Source of the DNA: Candidatus Borrarchaeum weybense
Lineage (GTDB): Archaea; Asgardarchaeota; Sifarchaeia; Borrarchaeales; Borrarchaeaceae
Assembly (NCBI GenBank): GCA_019057385.1
Contig: JAHQJS010000006.1
Span: 124,001-188,000 of the forward strand
Direction of reading: 5' to 3'
DNA length: 64,000 nt
The position numbers were made by a program, and so were the translations under genes. Positions 39,175 to 48,575 of the stretch are shown one piece after another. The number at the start of each line of letters is the position of its first letter. Position 1 is the stretch's first letter. The notes under the pieces were generated by a model. It worked only from the letters and a program-made list of their open reading frames with translations, did not search any database and was not told the DNA's origin.

Positions 39175-40247
39175 GCGCAGATGAGTTAATTGAGAAATTG
39201 TGGACAGTTTCCACAATAAATACCGTTCTAATTAATTTGCTGCTGAATAAAGAAGTAAATGAGACGCTCGATGAAAGATATTGGCAAATAGTCAAAAAAA
39301 TGTTAGATGGCAGTAAAAAACAAATGGGTAAGGCATTATCGGGTCCCGTAGATTCCTTCATTGAAAGTGCGATTACATTAACTAATAAAACATTGTCACA
39401 GATCGATACCCTTCTGGAAAAACTACAGCATGCAAAAGTTGAAGTTGAGAAAGAAGAACAATTCTTGTTTGATGATGAAGGACTCTTCCAACTCGAAGAA
39501 GAAGTTAAAAAGCGTCAGAAGATAGAGGCCGTTGCCAGCTCTACTCCAGAGTTAACACCTCAAGAAACTCCCACGCAATTAATTGAAGAAGTTGAAGTGG
39601 AAGAAGTAAAAGAAGAAGAAAAACCCATGTTTGCCAGACAAAATGATGCTATCGACGAATGGGATTATCTTGAGCATTTAAACAGACTTTTTGAAACCTA
39701 TAGACAGAATTCGCATATGCTTCTGCCAGCTTTCTGGCATGCTGCTACACAGGAACTTCTTTCTTATGAGGCTCGCGACGAAGATCACAAATTCGCCATT
39801 CAGACTCCTGCTGAAACTATTTATCGTCTCATTCGCACATTTCTTAGTGAAGCACCGTTTGCTCGTCTTATGCAAGATATGAAGCAAAAACATGGCGAAT
39901 CAGAACTCACTTCAAGTTATTTGGATGCCATCAAAGCGAAGGTCGATGAATACTATATACGCGTCGAAGAAGATTTAACAAACGAAATCGAATCTTCAAA
40001 GATCATAATAAAAGCCGAACATGAACTTGAGACGTTCAATATGGGTGCAGCAAGCCTTGAAAAGCGAGTGTTGAAGTACATCCGTGATGTTTGCAACAAT
40101 TTATTAACTCAAGCAAAAACTCTGTCCCATCGAAATGAGTTAGAGAGCATCGTATATGCTGAAGCAACAATTTTGCTCTCAAGATTAAATGGAGCCATGA
40201 TTGAGTCTCCACCGTTAGAATTTCTTTTAAAAGCAATGAAGCCGTGA
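39171..40247 (+). CDS. Helical acidic protein, third gene of the tubulin-like operon
   Basis: This 358-residue protein is helical throughout. An acidic, proline-containing linker (TPELTPQETPTQ, then EVEVEEVKEEEKP) joins an N-terminal helical region (1-125) to a C-terminal region (155-358). No signal peptide, membrane segment or known motif is visible. The start is TTG at 39171, with AGGTGA six bases before it. Its first bases overlap the stop of the tubulin-like gene (TTGA), so the three genes are coupled. It could be a regulator or cap of the filament, by position only. Confidence 0.7.
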   Translation: MSADELIEKLWTVSTINTVLINLLLNKEVNETLDERYWQIVKKMLDGSKKQMGKALSGPVDSFIESAITLTNKTLSQIDTLLEKLQHAKVEVEKEEQFLFDDEGLFQLEEEVKKRQKIEAVASSTPELTPQETPTQLIEEVEVEEVKEEEKPMFARQNDAIDEWDYLEHLNRLFETYRQNSHMLLPAFWHAATQELLSYEARDEDHKFAIQTPAETIYRLIRTFLSEAPFARLMQDMKQKHGESELTSSYLDAIKAKVDEYYIRVEEDLTNEIESSKIIIKAEHELETFNMGAASLEKRVLKYIRDVCNNLLTQAKTLSHRNELESIVYAEATILLSRLNGAMIESPPLEFLLKAMKP

Positions 40248-40439
40248 TCTTCAAAATTCTAAAGCCAGCAGTTACTAAATGATAGTATATATTTCCTTTT
40301 TTATTTTACAAATCAAAATTTTATACTTATTTTTAATAGAATAATTCACAACAAGGAAGAATTAATACTTCATGATTCGATATCCCCAGATTAACATTTT
40401 ATTTCTATATTGTTACAGCAATGGACTTTCTAGCCCTAT

Positions 40440-41861
40440 GTGCCTCAGGAGATGATCCCTATACCACAATCGATTATAGAACAACTAGACAAATTTTTCA
40501 AACCTAGAGCAGTTGCCGTTGTGGGCGTATCGTACCATCCCGAAAAAATCGGTCATATTATTTTTAAAAGCCTGCTTGAATCTCAATACTGTGGCAAGAT
40601 CTATCCCGTAAACCCCAAAGGCGGCGACATTATTGGCCATATGGCTTATCCTTCAATACTTGATTGCCCCGATGATACTGAGTTAGCGGTAATCACAATT
40701 GCGGCAAAATACACTCCTCAGGTTATTGAACAATGCGGAAAAAAGGGTGTACGAAATATAGTAATTGTGAGCGGGGGTTTTAAGGAAGTTGGAAATGAGG
40801 AACTCGAATCCCAAATCGTTGAGATTGCGCGACAAAACGGCATACGTATAATTGGTCCGAACTGTATTGGCATTTATGATGCAATAACTAAAGTGGAAAC
40901 ATTTTTCCAGTCACACGATCGCATGGTTCGTCCTTCCTACAATGCGAAAACCAAGATCTCGTTTCTAACGCAAAGTGGTACATATGGGGCTAGCTTCTTA
41001 GAATTACTTGATGAAGATGGCCTCGGAGTAAGCAAATTTGTTTCTTACGGAAATAAAGCAGATGTTAATGAGACAGATATGCTTCAATATCTTGCAGAGG
41101 ATCAAGACACAAAAGTTATAGCAATTTATCTTGAAGCCATAGGACGTGGCGAGGGAAGAACTTTTTTTGAAGTAGCAAAAGAAGTCACTCGCAAAAAACC
41201 AGTTGTCATTTACAAAACTGGAACAACAACTGAAGGAACAACGGCTGCAAAAAGCCACACTGGTCATTTAAGCAGCCAAGCAGCCGTATACAATGGAGTT
41301 TTTAAGCAAACAGGAATTCTTTCAATCAGAAATTTTGATGAACTTCTTGCAGTTAGTAAAGCTTTAGCATTTCAGCCACTTCCAAAAGGAAATAGATGTG
41401 CATTTGTTTCCAATGGCATAGGTCCAGTAATTGCTATGATTGATGAGGCGGTGAAGAATAAGCTTGAAATTGCGAAATTACAAGAACTTACGCGAGAACA
41501 CTTAAGAGAGAAATTTCCGCCATTCTTCGTAATAGAAAACCCTGTTGATGTTACGGGGTCTGCAACTTCCAAAGATTATGAAATTGCAATAGAAGCATTT
41601 CTTAATGATCCCAATGTTGATATTGTGATGCCTTGGTTTGTATTTCAAGATACTCCTTTAGATGAAAATATAGTCAATGTTCTCGATGAAATGAATAGTA
41701 GGACTCAGAAACCCATATTGATTGGTGCACATGGCGGTCCTTATACAAAGAGAATGTCCAAAATAATACAAGGAAAGGGTATCCCAGTTTTCGATCAAGC
41801 AGGAAAAGTCATTGCCGCAGCATCTGCTCTTTATCGCTATTCTCAATATCTTTCCCGATAA
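40440..41861 (+). CDS. Acyl-CoA synthetase (NDP-forming), alpha-type subunit
   Basis: The 473-residue protein matches the CoA-binding and ligase domains of ADP-forming acyl-CoA synthetases. FKPRAVAVVGVSYHPEKIG opens the CoA-binding Rossmann domain. IGPNCIGIYDA and SFLTQSGTYGASFLE are ligase signatures. The catalytic His, which carries the phosphate, lies in AAKSHTGHLSSQ near residue 278. This group makes ATP from acyl-CoA (often acetyl- or arylacetyl-CoA) in anaerobic archaea. The ATP-grasp beta subunit is not next to it and not in the window. GTG 40440 and ATG 40452 are both possible starts. Confidence 0.85.
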   Translation: MPQEMIPIPQSIIEQLDKFFKPRAVAVVGVSYHPEKIGHIIFKSLLESQYCGKIYPVNPKGGDIIGHMAYPSILDCPDDTELAVITIAAKYTPQVIEQCGKKGVRNIVIVSGGFKEVGNEELESQIVEIARQNGIRIIGPNCIGIYDAITKVETFFQSHDRMVRPSYNAKTKISFLTQSGTYGASFLELLDEDGLGVSKFVSYGNKADVNETDMLQYLAEDQDTKVIAIYLEAIGRGEGRTFFEVAKEVTRKKPVVIYKTGTTTEGTTAAKSHTGHLSSQAAVYNGVFKQTGILSIRNFDELLAVSKALAFQPLPKGNRCAFVSNGIGPVIAMIDEAVKNKLEIAKLQELTREHLREKFPPFFVIENPVDVTGSATSKDYEIAIEAFLNDPNVDIVMPWFVFQDTPLDENIVNVLDEMNSRTQKPILIGAHGGPYTKRMSKIIQGKGIPVFDQAGKVIAAASALYRYSQYLSR

Positions 41862-41924
41862 TCTCATAAAATTAAAGATCAGGATTCTTGGATGAATTCG
41901 CTATGTAGAATAGTTTTTCAGTTT

Positions 41925-42194
41925 CTATTCGTTGGCATCTAAACTTTCTAATTTGCTTATTACGTGTGCTAGTCTCTCACTAATGCTTACAATATCTTTC
42001 AGAATTTTTATTCTGAGTTTTTCTGTAGCATCTTCTTTCAAAGTTACTCCACTTATAATAATTTGAAGACTGCTCGTTAAGGAAACAAGCAGTTGTTCAA
42101 CTTGTTTTTGAATATCTTTAAGATCAATTATCTCTTTCCTGATTACTGGCATTATTATCGCTTTATTCTCTTTCAATAAATCTATGTAGTTCAC
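41925..42194 (-). CDS. Small helical protein coupled to the DUF2096-like gene
   Basis: An 89-residue helical protein (KEIIDLKDIQKQVEQLL, then KLRIKILKDIVSISERLAHVI) with coiled-coil character. The GTG start overlaps the stop of the upstream gene in the form GTGA, so both are translated as a unit. No family is known to me. It probably binds the partner encoded just before it. Confidence 0.6.
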   Translation of the reverse strand: MNYIDLLKENKAIIMPVIRKEIIDLKDIQKQVEQLLVSLTSSLQIIISGVTLKEDATEKLRIKILKDIVSISERLAHVISKLESLDANE

Positions 42195-42760
42195 TGTTGC
42201 GATTCGTCAGGTTTGAAAAAAAGTTCACCGATTTCTTTTAAAGCCTTCTTAACAGATTCCTTCTTTCCGCGGACTCTAATAATATTGTCTTCTTCGAATT
42301 CCACAATAACTCCACAATTCTCTGCTATATCCGATACACGTTCAACTGGCAACTCTTTATCATATGTAATTCGTGCAAAGCCTACTTCTTTCTCTCGGGG
42401 GAGATCCTTCACGAATCTTACCACTTCTTTATTGGACGACTCAGTACTAGATTGGTCTTTGGCTACATTAGCAAGCTTTTCTTTCCATAAATCGACAAAA
42501 TCCTTACCACGTTCGCTTGCGAATGCAAGAAGCATTTCTCTAACTCTTAATAGTGCAATTTCTAACTCATCAAGAAATTCTACATTTTTCTCGATTGCTT
42601 CTTTTCCATAGAGCTTCAAGTGGGTTAATAAGTATTTACTGTGTCGTAGATCTTTGTTGATTGAGATAGGTAACTCGATGTTTTCACGATTTAGTTTACC
42701 AAAAAGATCATGAAGAAGAGACCATGTCTTTTCTTTTAATTTTATTTCGTCAGCGTCCAT
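42191..42760 (-). CDS. Archaeal protein of DUF2096 type with a KH-like C-terminus
   Basis: A 189-residue protein. The helical N-terminal part (SLLHDLFGKLNRENIELP, then LRHSKYLLTHLKLYG) resembles DUF2096, an archaeal family without known function. Residues 120-185 (VEFEEDNIIRVRGKKESVKKAL) have the beta-alpha pattern of a KH-like RNA-binding domain. RNA contact is thus a fair guess. It is first of a coupled pair. Family naming is from memory and needs a profile search. Confidence 0.55.
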   Translation of the reverse strand: MDADEIKLKEKTWSLLHDLFGKLNRENIELPISINKDLRHSKYLLTHLKLYGKEAIEKNVEFLDELEIALLRVREMLLAFASERGKDFVDLWKEKLANVAKDQSSTESSNKEVVRFVKDLPREKEVGFARITYDKELPVERVSDIAENCGVIVEFEEDNIIRVRGKKESVKKALKEIGELFFKPDESQQ

Positions 42761-42978
42761 ATCTTTCCCTCGGTGTGATATACACTACAAATTATAATGT
42801 GCTAGATTTATAACTTTATAAAATTCCCAATTATTTCGAAAATGACTTGCATGAAAGTATAATTTCACGTAATTGACAAAAAACTCTAAAATAAACTAAC
42901 TATTATACTGATTGGCAACTCTTATACCTAAAGTAAAATAATTTTATGGAGTCCAACTTACAATCGGGAGGCGTCTCT

Positions 42979-43473
42979 TTGCCTAAAAGGAAAATAGCAA
43001 TAATGGGCGTAGGAAACACTTTACACAAAGATGAAGGGGTAGGAATTCACATAATACGTGCCCTAGAAAAAGTAAAAAAACGTTACGATCCATTAAAAGA
43101 TGTAGAACTAATTGATGGAGGTACAGGAGGTCTCCTTCTCTTAAAACTAATAGAGGATTTCGATACAGTTTTTATTGTTGATGCCGCTTTAGCAGGAGGC
43201 AAACCGGGAGATATCTATATTTTAAGTCCAGAACAAATTTCCAAATCACCAGATTCTCAACATATGTTTTCAGCTCATGATATCGACCTAACATATACCC
43301 TTCAAGTGGGTAGAGAACTGGGCATGCAAACTGAGGTTATTATAATAGGTGTTGAACCGAAAGACTACACTTCCCATGGTTTAAATCTTTCAGATGAATT
43401 AAGTAATAAAATCACTGAAATAATAAAAACAATAGTTAATGAAGTCAAAAAACTTAAAATGAAGTTTAAGTAA
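42979..43473 (+). CDS. Hydrogenase maturation protease (HycI/HyaD family)
   Basis: The 164-residue protein cleaves the C-terminal tail from the large subunit of [NiFe] hydrogenase once nickel is in place. IAIMGVGNTLHKDEGVGIH near the start is the family signature, with the Asp/Glu that binds nickel. VFIVDAALAGGKPGDIYIL follows, then SAHDIDL with the third metal ligand and VIIIGVEPKDYTSHGLNLS. The start is probably TTG 42979: GGGAGG stands seven bases ahead. ATG 42946 adds eleven residues without a ribosome site. Its target may be the large subunit encoded 8 kb away. Confidence 0.88.
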   Translation: MPKRKIAIMGVGNTLHKDEGVGIHIIRALEKVKKRYDPLKDVELIDGGTGGLLLLKLIEDFDTVFIVDAALAGGKPGDIYILSPEQISKSPDSQHMFSAHDIDLTYTLQVGRELGMQTEVIIIGVEPKDYTSHGLNLSDELSNKITEIIKTIVNEVKKLKMKFK

Positions 43474-43545
43474 CTTGCCAATGTAATCCTCTAAAGTAAT
43501 ATATTCAAATTTTAATTGCGTCCGTTAACGGTTTGAGTGGTATTT

Positions 43546-46443
43546 GTGAAAAAAAAGAGCCTGTTAGTCCTGCTAGTCCTGCTATTAAGTTTTTATATCA
43601 CTTTATTAAAAATTGACACAGTTGTTGCTCTACCAAATTCACAACCGTATTATTATGAAGAAAACGTGACTGTGCGAGTAGATGCAAAGAATGACAGCTT
43701 AAACGAAATTAGGTTTCAAGGAACTCATTTAAACATAACATCCAATGGTGAAATAATCGACATCTCGGACAAATCAGCTTTTGAGAACGCCACTTATGCA
43801 CTTTTAAGTAGCCAACGTGGAGATTATGACTTTAATAGATACGGAAATACATTTCTTCATCAAACAGGTGATGGCTTAATTTTCACTATTGCTTATGCAG
43901 ATCTTAGTCAGAGTGATGCAGAATTAAAAGCAGAAACTGCGAAAGGGATCTTTGAAAATGCTTTCGATGTCACACTATATAATGGTACTAATACAATTGA
44001 TAACGAATATCACATTTTTACATTCGTGAATGATCAATCACATTTTAGCAATATAACTGATAAATTCTGGGATGATGCTAAAGATACTAATGATGTAACT
44101 ACTGGTTTTGCTGGTTTACTCGATGATGATTTAATAATCGATATTAAAGCAAAAGATTATGCGAAAGTCGTTATGGGATTTATAAATAATACTAGAGATA
44201 TTAATAGCACAAGAACAAAATTGCGTGAAGTATTTTTCTCTGTCGAATACTTAGAAGAAGGAATTATGGAACTTTCATCAGGAAATCATAATTTCAGTTT
44301 GAATGACATTTTTCATCATACCGGCGATATTTCGAGGTATGAGCCCTCTAATAGCTCAAGAATTAATGTGTATTTACCAACTCCTTTAGAGCCAAATGTG
44401 ACTGATCCTAATCCTGAATCATATCAATCTCTTCTTAATGTAAATAATGGAACAATAGAGTTTGAATATAATTCAACAATTCCCTCTCTAACTAATTTTA
44501 ACGCAAGTTTTCTTTTTGAAAAATGGCCTTTGCTTCTTGTAGAAAAGACCATATCTATTGAAGATTCCTACTCTAGAGGTGAAGAATTTAAAGTAAAAGT
44601 ATCAGTAACCAACATTGGGGAAGGAAAAGCTAGCGATGTAGTAATTGACGACAATGGAAATTGGGACGCATACCTAGATCTCGTTAGCGGAGAAGATCCA
44701 AGTAGGCAATGGCTATCCATTTTACCAGATGAAACTGTAGATTTCTCATATTGGCTGTATGTGAATGGTTCAGCGCCATCAGAAGTTCTTTTCTTAAATC
44801 CTTCCATTGTGAACTACACTTTCTCATCAAATTTCACAGCAACTATTGTTAGTTTGAATGCTACTTCCAATGATGTGTTGATTCCAATAGAAGACAAGGA
44901 TTTTCCATCTTTAATTGTCACTAGAACGATCTTAAGAGCTGCTTATTCTAGTGGGGAAGAAATTAATGTGACTGTAACTATTGAAAACTTAAGTGATTTG
45001 AGTCCTGATGGTAGCATATCAGTTGTTGAAGGTATCCCGGGGCTTTTTGATAGTTCTTCGATTTCCAATAATACATCTATATTGGAATCTCAGTATGAAT
45101 CAGGAGTATATTGGGTGAACTTTACCTTAGATGCTCCTTCTGATCATGAATCAGTCAATTTTAATTACACTTTCTATTCTTTAAATCCAGGTAAATTATA
45201 TTTTGAACAGGGTAACGCTTCATATTACTACAAAGATGACCCTACTACTATTCAATCTAATATCTTATCATTTATGAGTTATCCGCAAGTCATCCAAGAT
45301 CGTTTTTACCATACCATCAATGTTGAAGCAGATTTCAATTCAATTGTTAACCCAGACACTACTATGACTGTCAATGTAACCATTACCAATTTTAGTAATT
45401 CCTCTAAAAAGTACAGGATTATAAACCGTGCACCATATCGAGTAGTACAAAATCAAATTGAAGCACTTAAACAGATATCTGAAGAAGATAACAATTTTAC
45501 TAAAGAACTTTATCCAGGTGAAAGCTATACTTATAACTATAGCTATTATATTCCTGATCTAGAAGGTTATAATTACAAATATGCTCCTATACTGGTGATC
45601 TCCAATACTTCTACGTCTCTTGATCCAGTAATTGCTTTTTCCGAAGTAGAAAATATCCATATCAATAGAAGACCCAATATCGATTCAGTTTCTTTAAATG
45701 CGACAAAACTAGACCGTGTGCAAGACACCGTTCTTGTAGAAGCTAGTTGTTCAGACGGGGAAACGCCACGAGCTGAATTAAGTGTTTTAATGAGGATTAA
45801 TGACTCAGATGATCGACTCTATAATATAACTATGACATTTGATGAAACGACAAACTTGTTCGTTGGCAATTTTACTCCAGGTGCTGGCGCTGATACCGGA
45901 ATTCACACTTTTCGAATTTATGTCACCGACGAACATGATCTAACAGGTCGCTCATCTTATTATAACTTCACAGTAAAAAACACAAAACCAAAGGTAGAAT
46001 GGATGGAGTTGTATGAAACAAACGTGACAGTAGGTGATACAATAAAGGGATCGCTAGGCGTTAGAGAAGTAGAAACTCCCTTATTTAATCTAAATATCTC
46101 CCTCTACTGTAGTTCTCCAAATGTCAGTATTGTTTACTATGGAACGTTGAGCTTGTTTGAATCGCAGCTTGTTGAAAATGACTTCCGTGTAGGAACATTT
46201 GATATAGAAATAGACACGTCTAATTGGCAAGAAGGTACCTATGATGTATACGTAAATATCGAAGATGACAAGACGTCTATAACTTACTATTATGGAGAAA
46301 TAACCGTTCAAAGAGATGATTCGCCATTTTATGCAAATCCTGACCTAATTTTTGGAATAGCATATAACATCGGAGTCATTTTGTTCTTGATTTTCCAATT
46401 TCGAGGTTTTGCTCTTCTCTTAAAGAGAGAAATTCCTTTTTAG
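43546..46443 (+). CDS. Large secreted, membrane-anchored surface protein
   Basis: The 965-residue protein has a signal peptide (KKKSLLVLLVLLLSFYITLL) and a membrane segment at the C-terminus (LIFGIAYNIGVILFLIFQF). In between are beta-rich domains resembling CARDB/DUF11 and Ig-like folds (EFKVKVSVTNIGEGKASDVV; INVTVTIENLSDLS; MTVNVTITNFSNSS). About forty N-x-S/T sequons are present, far above chance, so it is probably heavily N-glycosylated outside the cell, in line with the glycan locus. GTG 43546 is chosen over 43537, as GAGTGG lies before it. It may be a surface-layer or adhesion protein. Confidence 0.7.
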   Translation: MKKKSLLVLLVLLLSFYITLLKIDTVVALPNSQPYYYEENVTVRVDAKNDSLNEIRFQGTHLNITSNGEIIDISDKSAFENATYALLSSQRGDYDFNRYGNTFLHQTGDGLIFTIAYADLSQSDAELKAETAKGIFENAFDVTLYNGTNTIDNEYHIFTFVNDQSHFSNITDKFWDDAKDTNDVTTGFAGLLDDDLIIDIKAKDYAKVVMGFINNTRDINSTRTKLREVFFSVEYLEEGIMELSSGNHNFSLNDIFHHTGDISRYEPSNSSRINVYLPTPLEPNVTDPNPESYQSLLNVNNGTIEFEYNSTIPSLTNFNASFLFEKWPLLLVEKTISIEDSYSRGEEFKVKVSVTNIGEGKASDVVIDDNGNWDAYLDLVSGEDPSRQWLSILPDETVDFSYWLYVNGSAPSEVLFLNPSIVNYTFSSNFTATIVSLNATSNDVLIPIEDKDFPSLIVTRTILRAAYSSGEEINVTVTIENLSDLSPDGSISVVEGIPGLFDSSSISNNTSILESQYESGVYWVNFTLDAPSDHESVNFNYTFYSLNPGKLYFEQGNASYYYKDDPTTIQSNILSFMSYPQVIQDRFYHTINVEADFNSIVNPDTTMTVNVTITNFSNSSKKYRIINRAPYRVVQNQIEALKQISEEDNNFTKELYPGESYTYNYSYYIPDLEGYNYKYAPILVISNTSTSLDPVIAFSEVENIHINRRPNIDSVSLNATKLDRVQDTVLVEASCSDGETPRAELSVLMRINDSDDRLYNITMTFDETTNLFVGNFTPGAGADTGIHTFRIYVTDEHDLTGRSSYYNFTVKNTKPKVEWMELYETNVTVGDTIKGSLGVREVETPLFNLNISLYCSSPNVSIVYYGTLSLFESQLVENDFRVGTFDIEIDTSNWQEGTYDVYVNIEDDKTSITYYYGEITVQRDDSPFYANPDLIFGIAYNIGVILFLIFQFRGFALLLKREIPF

Positions 46444-46982
46444 GCAATTATCCCCAATTTTTTTCTTATTTCTTCATAAATTAGGGCGACTGTCTCCTTA
46501 GGGTCGCTACCAGTCGTATCTATTTCGAATACACGTTCCAAACCGTATGTTTCTATTGCATCTTGAGCGCAAATTTTACAAAGTTCAGCATCGATGTTTT
46601 CTAATATTTTTTTAACTTCAAAACCTTTTTTATTTAGCCTTTCATATAGTTCATCAGTAGTAGCATGTAATACTACAACAAGAAGTACATTTTCTAGAGA
46701 GACGATATCTGGCAGAATACTGTCAATGACCGTTAGTTTTCTTATTTTAAGTAGCATATTGTCTATAAACAGCTGTAATTTATCGATATCGGCAATTAAA
46801 GAGTTTCTTTTGATATCCAAACCCAAAAAATAACCATTTCTCACAATATTGCCACTATTTATGTAAATTCCGTTTAACTTTTTACTAAGAAGTTTAGAAA
46901 CGGTTGTTTTTCCAGTTCCTGGTGTTCCTATAATTAATATGACTCTGGGTTTTGAATTATTGTGGGTTTTTTGCAGTGGCAA
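46440..46982 (-). CDS. AK6/Fap7-like adenylate kinase
   Basis: A 180-residue P-loop kinase. IIGTPGTGKTTVSKLLSKKL carries the Walker A motif. The next segment (GIYINSGNIVRNGYF) matches the NMP-binding part, and VIDSILPDIVSLENVLLVVVLHA the Walker B region. AK6/Fap7-type enzymes work as adenylate kinase and in ribosome 20S pre-rRNA processing in eukaryotes and archaea. It converges on the surface-protein gene with a four-base overlap of ends. The NMP-binding motif differs from the classic one, so substrate use is not sure. Confidence 0.78.
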   Translation of the reverse strand: MPLQKTHNNSKPRVILIIGTPGTGKTTVSKLLSKKLNGIYINSGNIVRNGYFLGLDIKRNSLIADIDKLQLFIDNMLLKIRKLTVIDSILPDIVSLENVLLVVVLHATTDELYERLNKKGFEVKKILENIDAELCKICAQDAIETYGLERVFEIDTTGSDPKETVALIYEEIRKKLGIIA

Positions 46983-47127
46983 TCGTCTCCATTCTATGAT
47001 AACTCAACAATTTCAATTGGCTAGATAAGAAAATCAAAGCATATATTTCTATAGTTGTTTGGACTAGCTATAAAATCAATTCCTTCATAAGACCCGATTA
47101 AGTAATAAACTATTAATTCTACCATTT

Positions 47128-48030
47128 ATGTATCAAAATTTTGAAGGCGACCTCAATTTGGATATTACAGTGCTTATTCCTACAATGAATGAACCAGCGG
47201 TTCAAGACGTGATCAAAGATGTATTTACAGCTTTAGAGGAGCATAACGTGAATGTTATAGTGATAGACAAGTCAAGCGATGATACTCCAATACGTGCAGA
47301 ACAAGCTGGTGCACGCGTTATATTTCAATTGGCACGAGGATACGGTGACGCCTATCTAACTGGTTTCAAATATGCAACTGGTGATATCATTGTCATGCTT
47401 GACGGCGATAGAACCTACGATCCTATGGATATTCCAAGTTTGTTAGAACCTATTTTGCGTGAACAAGCCGATTTTGTTTTGGGAAATCGATTTGCCAATT
47501 TAAAAGAAGGTGCAATGAGTTCTCGGAACAAACTCGGTAACAAAACCATAACTGCTTTTGTTAATCGTTTGTATGATCTTCAGATTTCGGATAGTCAAAG
47601 TGGTATGCGTGCATTTAAAAGAAACATGCTCGATGATGTTAATCTTGATTTAAAGGGTATGCCTTTCGCTACTGAGATGATAATTGAGGCTAGACGTGCT
47701 GGGGTTAGAATTGCTGAAATTCCAATAAGTTATTATCCAAGGGTAGGTTCTGCAAAACTGCGGGCATTTAGACATGGGGCATCAATTTTTGGTACCTTAC
47801 TACGGATGCTTCGAGATTATAATCCTCTGCTCTTATTTGGAAGCATTGGTTTTTTACTCATTATTTCAGGTATTCTTGTTGGATTGCTGCCAGTTTTTGG
47901 ATGGATAATTTCGAGTAGTGCAACAAATCTTACATTTACAATTTTTTCAGTACTTCTTATACTGAGCGGCTTGCAAGTATTACTTTTTGGGTTAATGGCA
48001 GATATACTTGTCAGAAAATTTCATCAATGA
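47128..48030 (+). CDS. GT2 glycosyltransferase with C-terminal membrane tail (polyprenyl-phosphate sugar synthase)
   Basis: The 300-residue protein joins a GT-A domain (residues 1-215) to two membrane helices (about 228-252 and 264-292). ITVLIPTMNEPAVQDVI, VIDKSSDDTPIRAEQAG and the metal-site segment VMLDGDRTYDPMDI are DPM-like. FVLGNRFANL and DSQSGMRAF follow. The tail fits archaeal AglD/AglK-type dolichyl-phosphate hexose synthases. It would supply lipid-linked sugar for N-glycosylation outside. It stands apart from the glycan locus, 3 bp from nothing and flanked by convergent genes. Confidence 0.83.
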   Translation: MYQNFEGDLNLDITVLIPTMNEPAVQDVIKDVFTALEEHNVNVIVIDKSSDDTPIRAEQAGARVIFQLARGYGDAYLTGFKYATGDIIVMLDGDRTYDPMDIPSLLEPILREQADFVLGNRFANLKEGAMSSRNKLGNKTITAFVNRLYDLQISDSQSGMRAFKRNMLDDVNLDLKGMPFATEMIIEARRAGVRIAEIPISYYPRVGSAKLRAFRHGASIFGTLLRMLRDYNPLLLFGSIGFLLIISGILVGLLPVFGWIISSSATNLTFTIFSVLLILSGLQVLLFGLMADILVRKFHQ

Positions 48031-48085
48031 AAACTCTCTAACTTTGCAAAACCGAAAGTTTCACTTTTTTAACTTAGAGGGAGTG

Positions 48086-48574
48086 TTAACGTACGTCTAG
48101 CCATATTTGAACCCAATTGCCCGTATACTCTATATCTCCAGTGTTTTCGTTGTATCGCCAAAGTTCAAAAATTAGCCTATAGTCATTTCCTCTTTCATTG
48201 ATAGATACATCTACTGGAAATTGCCAAGATTCTCCATCGCTTAGGATTTTCTGATAACTCTTCCTCGTCGAGAGGCTTGCTGGGTGGTCGTTGCTAATGT
48301 CTGTGGTTACATCGCCCAATTTAAATCTAACGACATAATATTCTGCTCTGTTCTCGTGATTCTCAACTAATACATACATGTCAATTGTCTCTCCGACATT
48401 GACTTCCTCTGGGTAATCGGTTGCGGTTTGATTCGGTCCAAGTATGCTAATAACACTGAAAGATTCACTTGGAGGACTTGTCACTGCAGTATAAAGTAAC
48501 ATAGACACTACAATCATTGTAGACACTGCGACTGCAATGAAAATTAGATTTTCTTCCATTCTTCTCTTTGGCAT
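48086..48574 (-). CDS. DUF1616-like envelope protein
   Basis: A 162-residue protein with one membrane segment (LIFIAVAVSTMIVVSMLLYTA, residues 10-30) and an exposed beta-domain. FSVISILGPNQTATDYPEEV and ENHENRAEYYVVRFKLG match the C-terminal domain of DUF1616 proteins, which often sit next to glycan and surface genes in archaea. A GAGGAGGAGGAA tract inside the upstream gene serves as ribosome site. It follows the coiled-coil envelope gene after one base, so the two are co-translated. Confidence 0.68.
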   Translation of the reverse strand: MPKRRMEENLIFIAVAVSTMIVVSMLLYTAVTSPPSESFSVISILGPNQTATDYPEEVNVGETIDMYVLVENHENRAEYYVVRFKLGDVTTDISNDHPASLSTRKSYQKILSDGESWQFPVDVSINERGNDYRLIFELWRYNENTGDIEYTGNWVQIWLDVR

Positions 48575-48575
48575 A

